Shown one piece after another: positions 44,595 to 53,139 of a stretch of DNA of 64,000 nt. The position numbers and the translations under genes were made by a program. The notes below the pieces were generated by a model that saw only the letters and a program-made list of their open reading frames with translations, was not told where the DNA came from and searched no databases. The number at the start of each line of letters is the position of its first letter. The first letter of the stretch is position 1. The stretch covers positions 744,001 to 808,000 of the forward strand of contig CAWGFG010000002.1 of assembly GCA_963821815.1 (NCBI GenBank). Reading direction: 5' to 3'. This stretch comes from JASGTU01 sp963821815 (lineage in GTDB: Bacteria > Chloroflexota > Anaerolineae > Caldilineales > Caldilineaceae).

Positions 44595-45734
44595 ATGAAC
44601 TCCAAAGAGAGAGTTCTGGCTGCGATTGCACACGAAGAGGCCGACCGCGTTCCGTGTGGCGAGAATGAAGTGGACTATCTCCTAGTCGAGGAGTTGCTCG
44701 GCTATGAGACGCTCTACAATTCCCGCTGGCGTGAGAAGCAGGCACTGTGGGACGGTCGTCGCGACGAGATCGTTGCCGACTATGCCAAGGCGCACGTGGA
44801 CTTGGTCCGTGCGCTAGACTGGGACTACGTGCGCGTGCAGTCGGCTCCAGTCGCCAAGGAATACCGCCATCCACAGATGACAGGCGATTACTCCTGGCTG
44901 GATGAGAAAGGCCGTGAGGTACAGTACAGTCCCGACGTAGGCAATGTCTCCACCTTTACCGGCACGCAGGACATGACCATCGACGACTTGCCGGACCCGG
45001 ATGCGTCGTTCACGGTTGACCCGTCGGAGATGGACACTATTCGCATGGTTGTGGCAGAACTCGGCGACACACATTTCATCATCGGTCGGTCGCCGGTGGA
45101 CGGTACTTTCCCGTTCAACTACACGGTCGGTATGCAGGAGTTTCTCGTCCGCATGATTACGGAACCCGAGTTCGTCGAGCGGGCGGTCGAAGTCTACGTG
45201 AACAGGTCAATTGCCTACTTCAACGCCATGTTTGACGCCGGCGTCGATGCAGTCATGGTTACCGACGACTATTCCGGTAATAAGGGACCGTTCATGGGAC
45301 CGGAGCGCTTCAGACGTTTCGTCGCACCTGGGATCGAGCGTCAGGCGGATGCTATCCACGCACGCGGCGGCATCTTCGTCAAGCATACCGACGGCTATAC
45401 TTGGCCCATTCTGGATGATATGGTCGCCACCGGTATCGACGCGTGGCACGGCATCCAGCCCAATATCGGCATGGACCTGAAGCTGCTGAAGGAGAAGTAT
45501 GGAGACAATCTCTGTTTCTTTGGCGGTATCAACTGTGAGACGTTGGTGGAGGGGACGACGCAACAGGCGAGCGAAGAAGTGCGCTACGCGGTGAAGTACG
45601 CAGCGCCGGGCGGCGGTCTGGTACTGGCTACCGGAAACGTGCTTCAGCCAGGTACGCAGTTGGCCAACTATCTGGCAGCCCGCCAAGCCTTGCGAGAGTG
45701 TGGAGATTATCCCATCGAAGTGTCTCTGCCATAG
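44595..45734 (+). CDS. Uroporphyrinogen decarboxylase-family protein (not heme biosynthesis)
   Basis: 379 residues with the URO-D/methyltransferase barrel. The N-terminus MNSKERVLAAIAHEEADRVP is typical of family branches outside heme synthesis, as are AGVDAVMVTDDYSGNKGPFM, IFVKHTDGYTWPILDDMV and LCFFGGINCETLVEG. True HemE N-terminal Arg-rich substrate motifs are missing. Related proteins are corrinoid-dependent methyltransferases (MtaA/CmuA type) or uncharacterised enzymes in sugar clusters. No corrinoid protein gene is nearby, so function is open; placement directly after a glucarate dehydratase suggests carbon catabolism. GAGGAGAGG precedes ATG 44595. Confidence 0.78.
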   Translation: MNSKERVLAAIAHEEADRVPCGENEVDYLLVEELLGYETLYNSRWREKQALWDGRRDEIVADYAKAHVDLVRALDWDYVRVQSAPVAKEYRHPQMTGDYSWLDEKGREVQYSPDVGNVSTFTGTQDMTIDDLPDPDASFTVDPSEMDTIRMVVAELGDTHFIIGRSPVDGTFPFNYTVGMQEFLVRMITEPEFVERAVEVYVNRSIAYFNAMFDAGVDAVMVTDDYSGNKGPFMGPERFRRFVAPGIERQADAIHARGGIFVKHTDGYTWPILDDMVATGIDAWHGIQPNIGMDLKLLKEKYGDNLCFFGGINCETLVEGTTQQASEEVRYAVKYAAPGGGLVLATGNVLQPGTQLANYLAARQALRECGDYPIEVSLP

Positions 45735-45902
45735 GCAGGCGGGCGTTTTACCATTGCGTATCGTTCATGTACACTGGCAAGCTGTGACGTTAGTTAGCAC
45801 AAGGTCGCGCGCATCTATCCATCACAATCCAGGCAGCTTGTCACAACTGATTTCGAATGATAGACGCCTTTGCGTGTAACAAACCCAGAACCGAGGAGCA
45901 CC

Positions 45903-47240
45903 ATGGCCACACCAGATAACCTGCTTGAACAAGACCAAGCGCATATGCTGCATCCGCTTCACCATCCTTCCACCCACAGTGCGCCCCTAATCTTTGAATC
46001 CGGACATGGCATCTGGCTCAAAACGGTTGACGGCGACGAAGTGATTGACGGTCTGGCGGGCTTGTGGAACGTGCTGCTCGGTCATGGCAACACGGATTTG
46101 GCGGACGCAGCGCAGAAGCAGATGAGCACGCTAGCGTACTGCTCCAGCTATGCTGGATCCGGCAATATACCGGCCATCGAGTTGGCGGATACATTGGCAG
46201 GCTGGGCCTATCCAAGCTTGAATACAACCTTCTTCGTTTCCGGCGGCTCGGAAGCCAATGAAAGCGCCTTCAAGACAGTGCGCTACTACTGGCGGCGAAT
46301 GGGCAAACCTGAGAAGAACAAAGTCATCGCACGCGAGCGCGCCTATCACGGCGTCACGTTGGCGACCATGAGTGCGACCGGTATGCCGGCTTACTGGCCG
46401 ATGTTCGAGCCGCGCGTGCCTGGTTTCGTGCATATTCCGGCGCCGTATCCCTATCGCTATTCCGGCGACATACGTGATGACGAGACCATCGGGCAGGCAG
46501 CCGCACGTGCGCTGGAGGAAGCTATCCTGCGCGAGGGGCCAGAAACGGTCGGCGCCTTCATCGCAGAACCGGTGCAGGGCGCCGGCGGCGTCATTGTTCC
46601 GCCGGCGGATTACTTCCCGCTGGTACGGCAGATCTGCGACAAGTACGATGTGCTACTCATCGCCGACGAAGTGATCACGGGATTTGGTCGAACCGGTGAT
46701 TGGTTCGGTCTTCAGCGCTATGGGATCGAGCCGGACGTCATGTCGTTCGCCAAAGGCGTCACAAGCGGCTATCTGCCCTTGGGCGGCATCCAGATTTCCG
46801 ACAAGATTCGCGAAGTCATCATGAGCGCACCAACCGATCAGGTTTGGATGCACGCCTATACCTACTCCGGACATCCTACGTGCACGGCTGTGGGACTGAA
46901 GAATGTGCAGCTGCTCCAAGAAATGGACCTAGCCAATCACGCCAAGGTCGTCGGCGCACATCTGCTTGAAGGACTACAAGGGCTTGCCGAGGAGCTGCCT
47001 GCCATTGGCGACGTGCGCGGTCAAGGGCTGATCTGCGCGGTTGAGCTTGTGGCGGACCGTGAAACGAGGGAGACGTCCGGGACCGGTGCAGCGGTTCGCG
47101 CAACGGCCATCAAGCACGGCCTCTTCACACGCGCCATTGGCGATATTATCGCCTTCGCGCCGCCGCTGATTATCAGCGAAGAGGAAGTCGACATAATGGT
47201 AGAGAAACTAGGCCAAGCGATCGCTGAAGTGCATGGCTGA
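45903..47240 (+). CDS. Class III (omega) aminotransferase
   Basis: ~445 residues, PLP fold-type I, class III. VSGGSEANESAFKTVRYYW is the phosphate-binding region, ERAYHGVTLATMSATG the cofactor-stacking region, LLIADEVITGFGRTGDWFG the Asp that binds the pyridine N, and FAKGVTSGYLPLGG carries the Schiff-base Lys. Sequence style matches omega-amino acid/beta-alanine:pyruvate transaminases and putrescine-type relatives; the substrate is not resolved. ATG 45903 follows GAGGAG. A strong terminator follows. In context it could transaminate a product of sugar-acid breakdown or make an amino donor, but that is speculative. Confidence 0.88.
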   Translation: MATPDNLLEQDQAHMLHPLHHPSTHSAPLIFESGHGIWLKTVDGDEVIDGLAGLWNVLLGHGNTDLADAAQKQMSTLAYCSSYAGSGNIPAIELADTLAGWAYPSLNTTFFVSGGSEANESAFKTVRYYWRRMGKPEKNKVIARERAYHGVTLATMSATGMPAYWPMFEPRVPGFVHIPAPYPYRYSGDIRDDETIGQAAARALEEAILREGPETVGAFIAEPVQGAGGVIVPPADYFPLVRQICDKYDVLLIADEVITGFGRTGDWFGLQRYGIEPDVMSFAKGVTSGYLPLGGIQISDKIREVIMSAPTDQVWMHAYTYSGHPTCTAVGLKNVQLLQEMDLANHAKVVGAHLLEGLQGLAEELPAIGDVRGQGLICAVELVADRETRETSGTGAAVRATAIKHGLFTRAIGDIIAFAPPLIISEEEVDIMVEKLGQAIAEVHG

Positions 47241-47304
47241 TCGCCCGTCGATTCGGCTAGAGAATTCAAGCCTGAACGATTGTTGAATAAGTGGCTGGAC
47301 ATAA

Positions 47305-47360
47305 ACACCTTGCGGCGGAAGGAACCGGATGGGGCTACGTCGCAAGGTGTTCTTTTATTG
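47305..47360 (+). terminator. Intrinsic terminator after class III aminotransferase gene
   Basis: An 11-bp perfect stem (AACACCTTGCG / CGCAAGGTGTT) followed by CTTTTATT. It also separates this gene from the convergent enolase-superfamily gene ending at 47396. Confidence 0.85.
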
Positions 47361-47395
47361 GCCCAAACAGTTGTTGACCAGGACGCTGGCTCACA

Positions 47396-48535
47396 CTACC
47401 AGTTGGTGAAGGATCCATCTAACCGCCGTAATTGCGGCATGGGTTTTGCTCGGAAGGGAGATTTCTTGGCCGCTTCACGATCGAACTCGACGCCCAACCC
47501 CGGCATGTCCTGTGGAATGAGATAGCCGTCTTCCCAGATGGGCTGCACCGGCACCACGTCGGTAAGCATGGAACCTGGTTTACGCGGCTGTTCCTGTACA
47601 CCAAAGTTGGAAGTCGCCATGTTGAGTTGCAGACATGCAGCCGACGAGATAGGCCCTAGCGGGTTATGTAATGCTAGCTTGATATAATGCGTTTCGCACC
47701 AGCCCGCGATCTTTCTGGCTTCCGTGAAGCCGCCGGCGATGCACAAGTCGATGCGCGCATAGTCGATGAGTTCCTCCTCGATAAGTTGGCGGAACTCCCA
47801 CTTCGAGCTGAACTGCTCGCCGGCAGCAAGCGGCACGTGCGTGCGCGGGCGCAGCGTCTTAAACGAATCCGGATTCTCGGAACGCAGCGGATCTTCGATG
47901 AAGTAGGGTCGGTCGTATTCGACCTCGCGGCACAGCCATACGGCGTCGGCTAAGTCTAGCCTCGTATGCACATCGAAGGTCAGCTCGATTTCGTCGCCGA
48001 CAGCCTCGCGCACACGGTGGAATTGTTCAATCGCAGTCAGGACCGACTTGCGCGGTTCCAAGAATTCGCCGTCGTTGGGCAAACCCCAGCGCACGAACTT
48101 CCAACCCTCTTCCTTGGTCGCCAGGCACGATTCTACCAGCGGCTCAATCTCCATCTCGTGACCGACATTATGTGGGTAGCAGACAACCTTGTCGCGTACT
48201 TTTCCGCCAAAGAGGTCATAGATAGGTACGCCAAGCGCTTTGCCGCGAAGGTCCCAGAGCGCGATATCGATAGCCGCCATGGCGGAGGTAAGAATGCGTT
48301 GCGCCGGAAAGAAGCCGCCGCGAAACAGCACTTGCCATATATGTTCAATACGAGTGGGATCTTCGCCCACCAGCAGGTCTCGGAAATGTTCTACCGCACC
48401 GACAACGGCCTTCTCACGACCGGTGATACCCGCCTCGCCGACGCCGTAGATGCCTTCGTCTGTGTCTACAACAACAAAGAGAAAATTTCGCTGACCGCCC
48501 CAGACAGGGTAACATTCAATATTAGTAATCTTCAT
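47396..48535 (-). CDS. Enolase-superfamily sugar-acid dehydratase, DgoD-related
   Basis: 379 residues. Capping domain with FLFVVVDTDEGIYGVGEAG; barrel with Asp in FDVHTRLD, Glu in FIEDPLRSEN, acidic residue in AAGEQFSSKWEF, and His in LALHNPLGPISSAACLQ; closing cap DMPGLGVEFDRE. The usual barrel K-x-K is VRW-type (KFVRWGL), so the second catalytic base may differ and activity may rely on His. Overall layout is close to galactonate dehydratase relatives; substrate unknown. Convergent with the aminotransferase gene; AGAGGAG lies upstream of ATG 48535. The 301-bp divergent spacer to the next enolase gene shows no clear operator. Confidence 0.8.
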   Translation of the reverse strand: MKITNIECYPVWGGQRNFLFVVVDTDEGIYGVGEAGITGREKAVVGAVEHFRDLLVGEDPTRIEHIWQVLFRGGFFPAQRILTSAMAAIDIALWDLRGKALGVPIYDLFGGKVRDKVVCYPHNVGHEMEIEPLVESCLATKEEGWKFVRWGLPNDGEFLEPRKSVLTAIEQFHRVREAVGDEIELTFDVHTRLDLADAVWLCREVEYDRPYFIEDPLRSENPDSFKTLRPRTHVPLAAGEQFSSKWEFRQLIEEELIDYARIDLCIAGGFTEARKIAGWCETHYIKLALHNPLGPISSAACLQLNMATSNFGVQEQPRKPGSMLTDVVPVQPIWEDGYLIPQDMPGLGVEFDREAAKKSPFRAKPMPQLRRLDGSFTNW

Positions 48536-48836
48536 TTCCTGCTTCTCCTCTTGAGTGGTTGAGTCAAACTGGCTGATTTGGATGTAGAAGATGAGGGAAT
48601 GTTAAGAGACTGCAATAGTGTAACGTAAGATTTGTATCGGCACACAAATTACTCAAGACTACCAAGAACAGTTTATACCCATTCGTGGAATCACCTTTCA
48701 TTGAAGATGTCGTCGCTTATCAGCGGCGCACGCTGATCTGTTCATCCTGCGTTGCAGAGCATACCTTTCGTCACCCGGTTACAAGTATTCAACCCATTCC
48801 ATCAAACGTACATCCGTCTGAATCAGGAGCAGTGTA

Positions 48837-50108
48837 ATGAGCACAAATATGGAAGACAATGTCAATACCTTTTCAAAGCCGTCTGAACTGAAAATTACGG
48901 ACCTGCGCATTGCGAATCTATCAGGCATTCCAATGCGCAAGGTTTCCATCATACGCTTGGAAACAAATCAAGGGTTAGTTGGCTACGGCGAGGTGCGCGA
49001 CGGCGCGACGGAGAAATACGCATTGATGCTAAAGCGACATCTCATCGGCGAGAATCCGTGTAACGTGGACAAGCTGTTCCGCAAGGTGAAGCAATTCGGC
49101 CACCATGCTCGGCAAGCCGGCGGCGTTTGTGGCATCGAAATGGCGCTCATGGACCTGGCGGGCAAGGCATACGGTGCGCCAGCCTATCAGCTAGCCGGCG
49201 GCAAGTTCCGCGATAAAATTCTTTGCTATAGCGACACGCCGACCGTCAACGACGGGCTGGAGATGGGCAAGCGGCTCAAGGGTCGTATGGATATGGGCTT
49301 CAAGTTCCTGAAGATGGATGTGGGCATCGGTCTGCTGAAGGGCATTCCCGGCGCGCTGTCTGCACCTCCAGGCATGTTGGATACAAATGAAATCATGCAC
49401 CAGTTCACGGGTATCCAGATCACCGAAAAGGGTATCGCCATTCTGGTGGAGTATGTCGAGCAGGTCCGTTCAGTCGTGGGCTATGAGATTCCGCTGGCAG
49501 TGGACCATTTTGGCCACATCGGCCTGGACTCCTGCATCCGGCTGGGAAGGGCGCTGGACAAGTTCACGCTGGCATGGCTGGAGGATATGATTCCGTGGCA
49601 GTTCGCGGATCAGTGGCGACAGATCACAGATGCGGTCACTACGCCTACCTGCACCGGAGAAGACATTTATCTGAAGGAAGGCTTTATCCAGCTTTTCGAG
49701 AAGCAGGCTATTCGCGTCATCCATCCCGACCTGGCAAGCTCGGGCGGTATTCTGGAGACGAAGAAGATCGGTGACTTGGCGCAGGAATACGGGATCGCTA
49801 TGGCGATGCACATGGCTGGTTCGCCCATTTCGGCGCTGGCGAATGTGCATTGTGCGGCCGCGACCCAGAACTTCCTGGTTCTGGAGAATCACTCCGTTGA
49901 CCTGCCGCACTGGAACGAGCTAGTGGTTGGTCTGCCTAATCCGCTCATCCAGGACGGCTATATCCAGGTGCCGGAGACGCCTGGTCTGGGTTTCGAAGAC
50001 ATCAACGATGAGATGTTCCGCAAGTACCTGGACCCGAAAGCGCCAGTATTCTTTGAATCCAGCGAAGCATGGGACACGGATTGGTCCTGGGATCGTCTCT
50101 GGAGCTAA
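48837..50108 (+). CDS. Enolase-superfamily enzyme with extended barrel insert
   Basis: 423 residues. IIRLETNQGLVGYGEVRDG is the capping domain, KFLKMDVG the barrel Lys, LAVDHFGHIG the Asp/His strand, LEDMIPW and GEDIYLKEGF the metal ligands, and AMHMAGSPIS the catalytic His; the closing cap is ETPGLGFED. An insert of ~35 residues (GIPGALSAPPGMLDTNEIMH and following) after the Lys strand makes it longer than its neighbours. Substrate unknown; the His and Asp pattern suggests dehydration or epimerisation of an acid sugar. Standalone gene followed by a hairpin. Confidence 0.8.
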   Translation: MSTNMEDNVNTFSKPSELKITDLRIANLSGIPMRKVSIIRLETNQGLVGYGEVRDGATEKYALMLKRHLIGENPCNVDKLFRKVKQFGHHARQAGGVCGIEMALMDLAGKAYGAPAYQLAGGKFRDKILCYSDTPTVNDGLEMGKRLKGRMDMGFKFLKMDVGIGLLKGIPGALSAPPGMLDTNEIMHQFTGIQITEKGIAILVEYVEQVRSVVGYEIPLAVDHFGHIGLDSCIRLGRALDKFTLAWLEDMIPWQFADQWRQITDAVTTPTCTGEDIYLKEGFIQLFEKQAIRVIHPDLASSGGILETKKIGDLAQEYGIAMAMHMAGSPISALANVHCAAATQNFLVLENHSVDLPHWNELVVGLPNPLIQDGYIQVPETPGLGFEDINDEMFRKYLDPKAPVFFESSEAWDTDWSWDRLWS

Positions 50109-50140
50109 CTTCGAAAACGAGCACAGTTCGCGGTGGAAAG

Positions 50141-50174
50141 CATAGAGGCGTCCTATATATGGGACGCATCTATG
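50141..50174 (+). terminator. Hairpin after the 48837 enolase-superfamily gene
   Basis: Arms CATAGAGGCGTCC and GGACGCATCTATG pair with one mismatch across an 8-base A+T-rich loop, 32 bp past the stop. No T-tract, so its termination strength is uncertain. Confidence 0.45.
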
Positions 50175-50267
50175 CCCTGACGATAGGATGGGACCGGAGG
50201 AGTGTATGCTCGAGCTACCGGTCTTCGGGGTAACGAAGCGATGGCTCTTTGGAGAGTGATTCCAACG

Positions 50268-50570
50268 TTATTCAATCATGGACAAGACTCTCGAGTCTTT
50301 GGAATCAATTGGTTGAGTTAGTGGTGTCGGTCCGGTGCAAAGCACGCCGTCACCGACCTGTACTGGACATTCTCTCTGGTTCGCTGATCCTGCTTCAACC
50401 GAAGCCATAGGGATGAAGCTGCAAATATGCGAGATAGATAATGAACTATCCGACCCGGCGCTTCCAGACGGAGTAATCTGAGCAGCAACCTGCGCCGGTC
50501 GCACGATTGTGAGTACAATCATTGTCGCCAAGCTCAACGCTTGCAATTTATGGCTCCATCGGATCGACAA
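50268..50570 (-). CDS. Possible small secreted protein
   Basis: A 100-residue frame from TTG 50570, preceded by AGAGGAAGG with 6-nt spacing. The N-terminus has basic residues (SIRWSHK), a hydrophobic core (LQALSLATMIVLTIV) and a cleavage-like A-Q-V-A-A-Q, so it reads as a signal peptide. The mature ~65 residues contain three Cys (HICSF, ECPVQ, VLCTG) and no recognised fold. It is alone in the 50109-50794 spacer, which otherwise holds only the hairpin at 50141 and palindrome at 50723. It could be a genuine small exported protein or a fragment of a larger one. Confidence 0.35.
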   Translation of the reverse strand: MSIRWSHKLQALSLATMIVLTIVRPAQVAAQITPSGSAGSDSSLSISHICSFIPMASVEAGSANQRECPVQVGDGVLCTGPTPLTQPIDSKDSRVLSMIE

Positions 50571-50722
50571 TCGTAACCTTCCTCTTGCTCCACTGAATGC
50601 CACAACCACACTATAACATTGGGGTCTATCTAGGAATCCGTCATTCGGCTGTCAATCGTTGCTTCAGCGCGCAGATGCCAGGCGGGCGGGTGCTTGCTTT
50701 GCAAGATCTGAACGGATGCGCT

Positions 50723-50740
50723 TTGATCTATGTAGATCAA
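50723..50740. promoter_or_regulatory. Candidate operator upstream of the aldo/keto reductase
   Basis: TTGATCTATGTAGATCAA: perfect 8-bp arms around TG, 54 bp before the reductase start. It resembles but does not match an FNR box (the TTGAT half-sites are 8 bp apart, not 4). Most likely a repressor site for the reductase/oxidoreductase pair. Confidence 0.5.
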
Positions 50741-50794
50741 TCATGTTACCCGCCACAAAAGCCGCAACAATCGACAAACCAGAAAGGCAGAACG

Positions 50795-51766
50795 ATGAAG
50801 TACACAAATTTAGGACGAACTGGACTGACTGTTAGCCAGATTTGCTTGGGCACGATGAATTTCGGCACCTATACTGCCATCGATGACAGCCATGCCATCA
50901 TGAGCCGCGCACTGGAATCCGGCGTCAACTTCTTCGACACAGCCAATCGCTACGGACGAGACGTGCGCTTGGGCTACACCGAGGAGATCATTGGCGACTG
51001 GTTAGCCGCGGACAGCAGCCGGCGCGACCAGATTGTTTTGGCGACCAAAGTCTACGGCGCCATGGGCGAGGGTGTGAATGACAAGGGACTCAGCGCCTAC
51101 CACATTCGCAAGGCGTGCGAGGACAGCCTGCGTCGGTTGAAGACTGATCACATCGACCTCTATCAGATGCATCATGTGGACCGCTCAGCGCCGTGGGAGG
51201 AGATCTGGCAGGCTATGGAGCAACTGGTCCGCGAGGGCAAGGTGCTCTACGTAGGCAGCAGTAATTTTGCCGGTCTGCACGTTGCCCTGGCGCAGTTTGC
51301 CGCAGAGAAACGGCACTTCCTCGGCCTTGTCTCCGAACAGAGCCTGTACAACTTGCGCGATCGAATGATCGAACTGGAGCTGATTCCAGCACTGGAGACG
51401 TTCGGTCTGGGTTTGATCCCATGGAGCCCGCTGGCAGGCGGTCTGTTGGGCGGCGCCTTGCGCAAAGCGAGCGAAGGTCGACGTGCGTCCGAACGCGTAC
51501 AAGGCTTCGCTGAGACCTATGGTTCTCAGCTTGAGAAGTATGAAGCGCTCTGTGATGAGCTGGGCGAGTCGCCTGCGGTGGTCGCACTGGCGTGGCTGCT
51601 ACACAATCCCGTGGTCACTGCACCCATCGTGGGACCGCGCACTATGGAACAATTCGAGAGCAGTCTGCGCGTGCCCGAAACTGAACTGAGCCAGGATGTA
51701 ATGAGCAAACTAGACGAGATTTGGCCGGGTCCCGGCGGCGCTGCACCGGAAGCCTATGCATGGTAG
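50795..51766 (+). CDS. Aldo/keto reductase
   Basis: 323 residues of the AKR TIM barrel. KYTNLGRTGLTVSQICLGTM, then FFDTANRYGRD with the catalytic Asp and Tyr, LATKVYGAMGEG with the Lys, and LYQMHHVDRSAPWEE with the His form the tetrad. LIPWSPLAGGLLGG and PIVGPRTMEQFESSL bind NADP(H). Motifs are closest to the YghZ/IolS-like and dehydrogenase-type AKRs; the substrate is likely a sugar aldehyde or ketose. ATG 50795 follows AAAGG; a long in-frame extension to 50597 is non-coding in character. The Gfo/Idh/MocA gene follows after 34 bp. Confidence 0.87.
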   Translation: MKYTNLGRTGLTVSQICLGTMNFGTYTAIDDSHAIMSRALESGVNFFDTANRYGRDVRLGYTEEIIGDWLAADSSRRDQIVLATKVYGAMGEGVNDKGLSAYHIRKACEDSLRRLKTDHIDLYQMHHVDRSAPWEEIWQAMEQLVREGKVLYVGSSNFAGLHVALAQFAAEKRHFLGLVSEQSLYNLRDRMIELELIPALETFGLGLIPWSPLAGGLLGGALRKASEGRRASERVQGFAETYGSQLEKYEALCDELGESPAVVALAWLLHNPVVTAPIVGPRTMEQFESSLRVPETELSQDVMSKLDEIWPGPGGAAPEAYAW

Positions 51767-51800
51767 TTTGCAACACGCCCACTAGATAGGAGACGTTCCT

Positions 51801-52955
51801 ATGACAGATCAACAGCCGTTGCGCGTTGCCATCATCGGCACAGGCAAGCGCGGCGATTATCTATATGGACCTATTCTGAAACAACTGCAGGATGACGTGG
51901 AGCTGGTTTCCATCTGGGGTCGCAGCCAGGAATCCGCAAAATGGCTGGGCGATCGGCTGGACGTCCCCTGGTACACCGATCTCGACCAGCTGATTCGTGA
52001 AACTGCTCCAGATATGGGCATTGTATCCGTCAACTACAACGCCAATGGCGAAGTCGGACTCATGGCGGTGGAGCATGGCCTAAACGTGCTGCTGGAGACG
52101 CCCATCGCGCACAAGTTATCTGAAGCCGACGCGATCATCGACGCAGCCAAGAGGCAGGGCGTTAAGGTGGAGGTCTCTGAGCAGTTCCATCGACGCCCGC
52201 TGGAAGCCATCAAGCTTAAGTTGATCAACGCAGGTCTATTCGGCAGGGTATACAGCTCATTCAACGACTTTGCAGGCCATGGCTATCATGGCGTCAGCGT
52301 CATGCGCAGCTATCTGGGCTTCAACGCCAAGCCGGTAAATGTGGTGGGCGTTACTGTCGACTACGAACTTGCCAGCCACTGGGCTCGACTGAGTGACTCG
52401 ACTGGGCGGCGTTCCGAAACACAGGAGCACGGTATCATTCAGTTCGAAGAGGGACAGCTCGGTATTTTCCACTGGACGAACGTCGGCTACGATGCGCTGC
52501 CGCTGCGCTGGTGGCGTAGCAGTCGCTTCCTGGCGGAGAAGGGCATGGGCATCACGATAGGCGTCGGGCTACAGGTCGAGGAGCGGCTCAGCACGATTGG
52601 CGCCGGCGGCGAAGGTCCGCAGTTTATCCACATCGAGCGTCGTTGGGAACGGGTAGACGGCGGCGCGCTCAGTGCCATGGTGGCGCATACCGGCGATGCG
52701 GATCTACCCGTGGTGCGATGGGACAATCCCTTTGCGTCAAAGCCTGGTAAAACACCGCAGTGGAACGATGACGAGATTGGCGTGGCAGGCTGCATCATGA
52801 GCCTGGTTGATGCCGTACGCAATGACGCGGAACCCACGTATGGCGCAGAACAGGCGAGGCTGGATCAGGAGATCATCGTGGCGATTCGTGAGTCGTCGCG
52901 GCAAGAGATGACGCCCATTCAACTGCCCATGGATCCGGCGACGCAAACCGTGTAA
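51801..52955 (+). CDS. Gfo/Idh/MocA-family oxidoreductase with altered EKP motif
   Basis: 384 residues. VAIIGTGKRGDYLYGPIL is the N-terminal Rossmann loop; the C-terminal half is the family's mixed beta-sheet. The conserved E-K-P motif that provides a catalytic Lys reads LLETPIAHKLSEADAI, with Thr in place of Lys. SEQFHRRPLEAIKLKLI and the WARLSD region are otherwise typical. The family oxidises or reduces sugar hydroxyls with NAD(P); the change may alter catalysis or mark a distinct subfamily. TAGGAGACG precedes ATG 51801. Co-transcribed with the aldo/keto reductase and convergent with the MFS remnant. Confidence 0.82.
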   Translation: MTDQQPLRVAIIGTGKRGDYLYGPILKQLQDDVELVSIWGRSQESAKWLGDRLDVPWYTDLDQLIRETAPDMGIVSVNYNANGEVGLMAVEHGLNVLLETPIAHKLSEADAIIDAAKRQGVKVEVSEQFHRRPLEAIKLKLINAGLFGRVYSSFNDFAGHGYHGVSVMRSYLGFNAKPVNVVGVTVDYELASHWARLSDSTGRRSETQEHGIIQFEEGQLGIFHWTNVGYDALPLRWWRSSRFLAEKGMGITIGVGLQVEERLSTIGAGGEGPQFIHIERRWERVDGGALSAMVAHTGDADLPVVRWDNPFASKPGKTPQWNDDEIGVAGCIMSLVDAVRNDAEPTYGAEQARLDQEIIVAIRESSRQEMTPIQLPMDPATQTV

Positions 52956-52993
52956 AGCCAGGGGGGTTGGCTAACCGATACGACAACATTGCT

Positions 52994-53050
52994 TAGCGCA
53001 GCGAGGATATCTCCCATCTCATAAATGGCGGAGACTCCTTCGCTGCGCTA
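52994..53050. terminator. Bidirectional terminator-like stem between oxidoreductase and MFS genes
   Basis: A perfect 11-bp outer stem (TAGCGCAGCGA / TCGCTGCGCTA) extended by GGA/TCC and further inner pairing. T-tract is weak. It lies between convergent genes. Confidence 0.6.
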
Positions 53051-53139
53051 TTGCGTCTGCAAAAGTGGCTATGTTGGGGGCGCCATGATGTCGTATGGTG
53101 GCTAAAGCGGCCTACAGGGACGAACGGACGCAGATGTCG

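Noticed and set aside
44595..45734. Heme biosynthesis HemE
   Set aside because: The N-terminal substrate-binding motifs of true uroporphyrinogen decarboxylase are absent and the context is sugar-acid catabolism.
50723..50740. FNR box upstream of the aldo/keto reductase
   Set aside because: The TTGAT/ATCAA half-sites are separated by 8 bp rather than the required 4.
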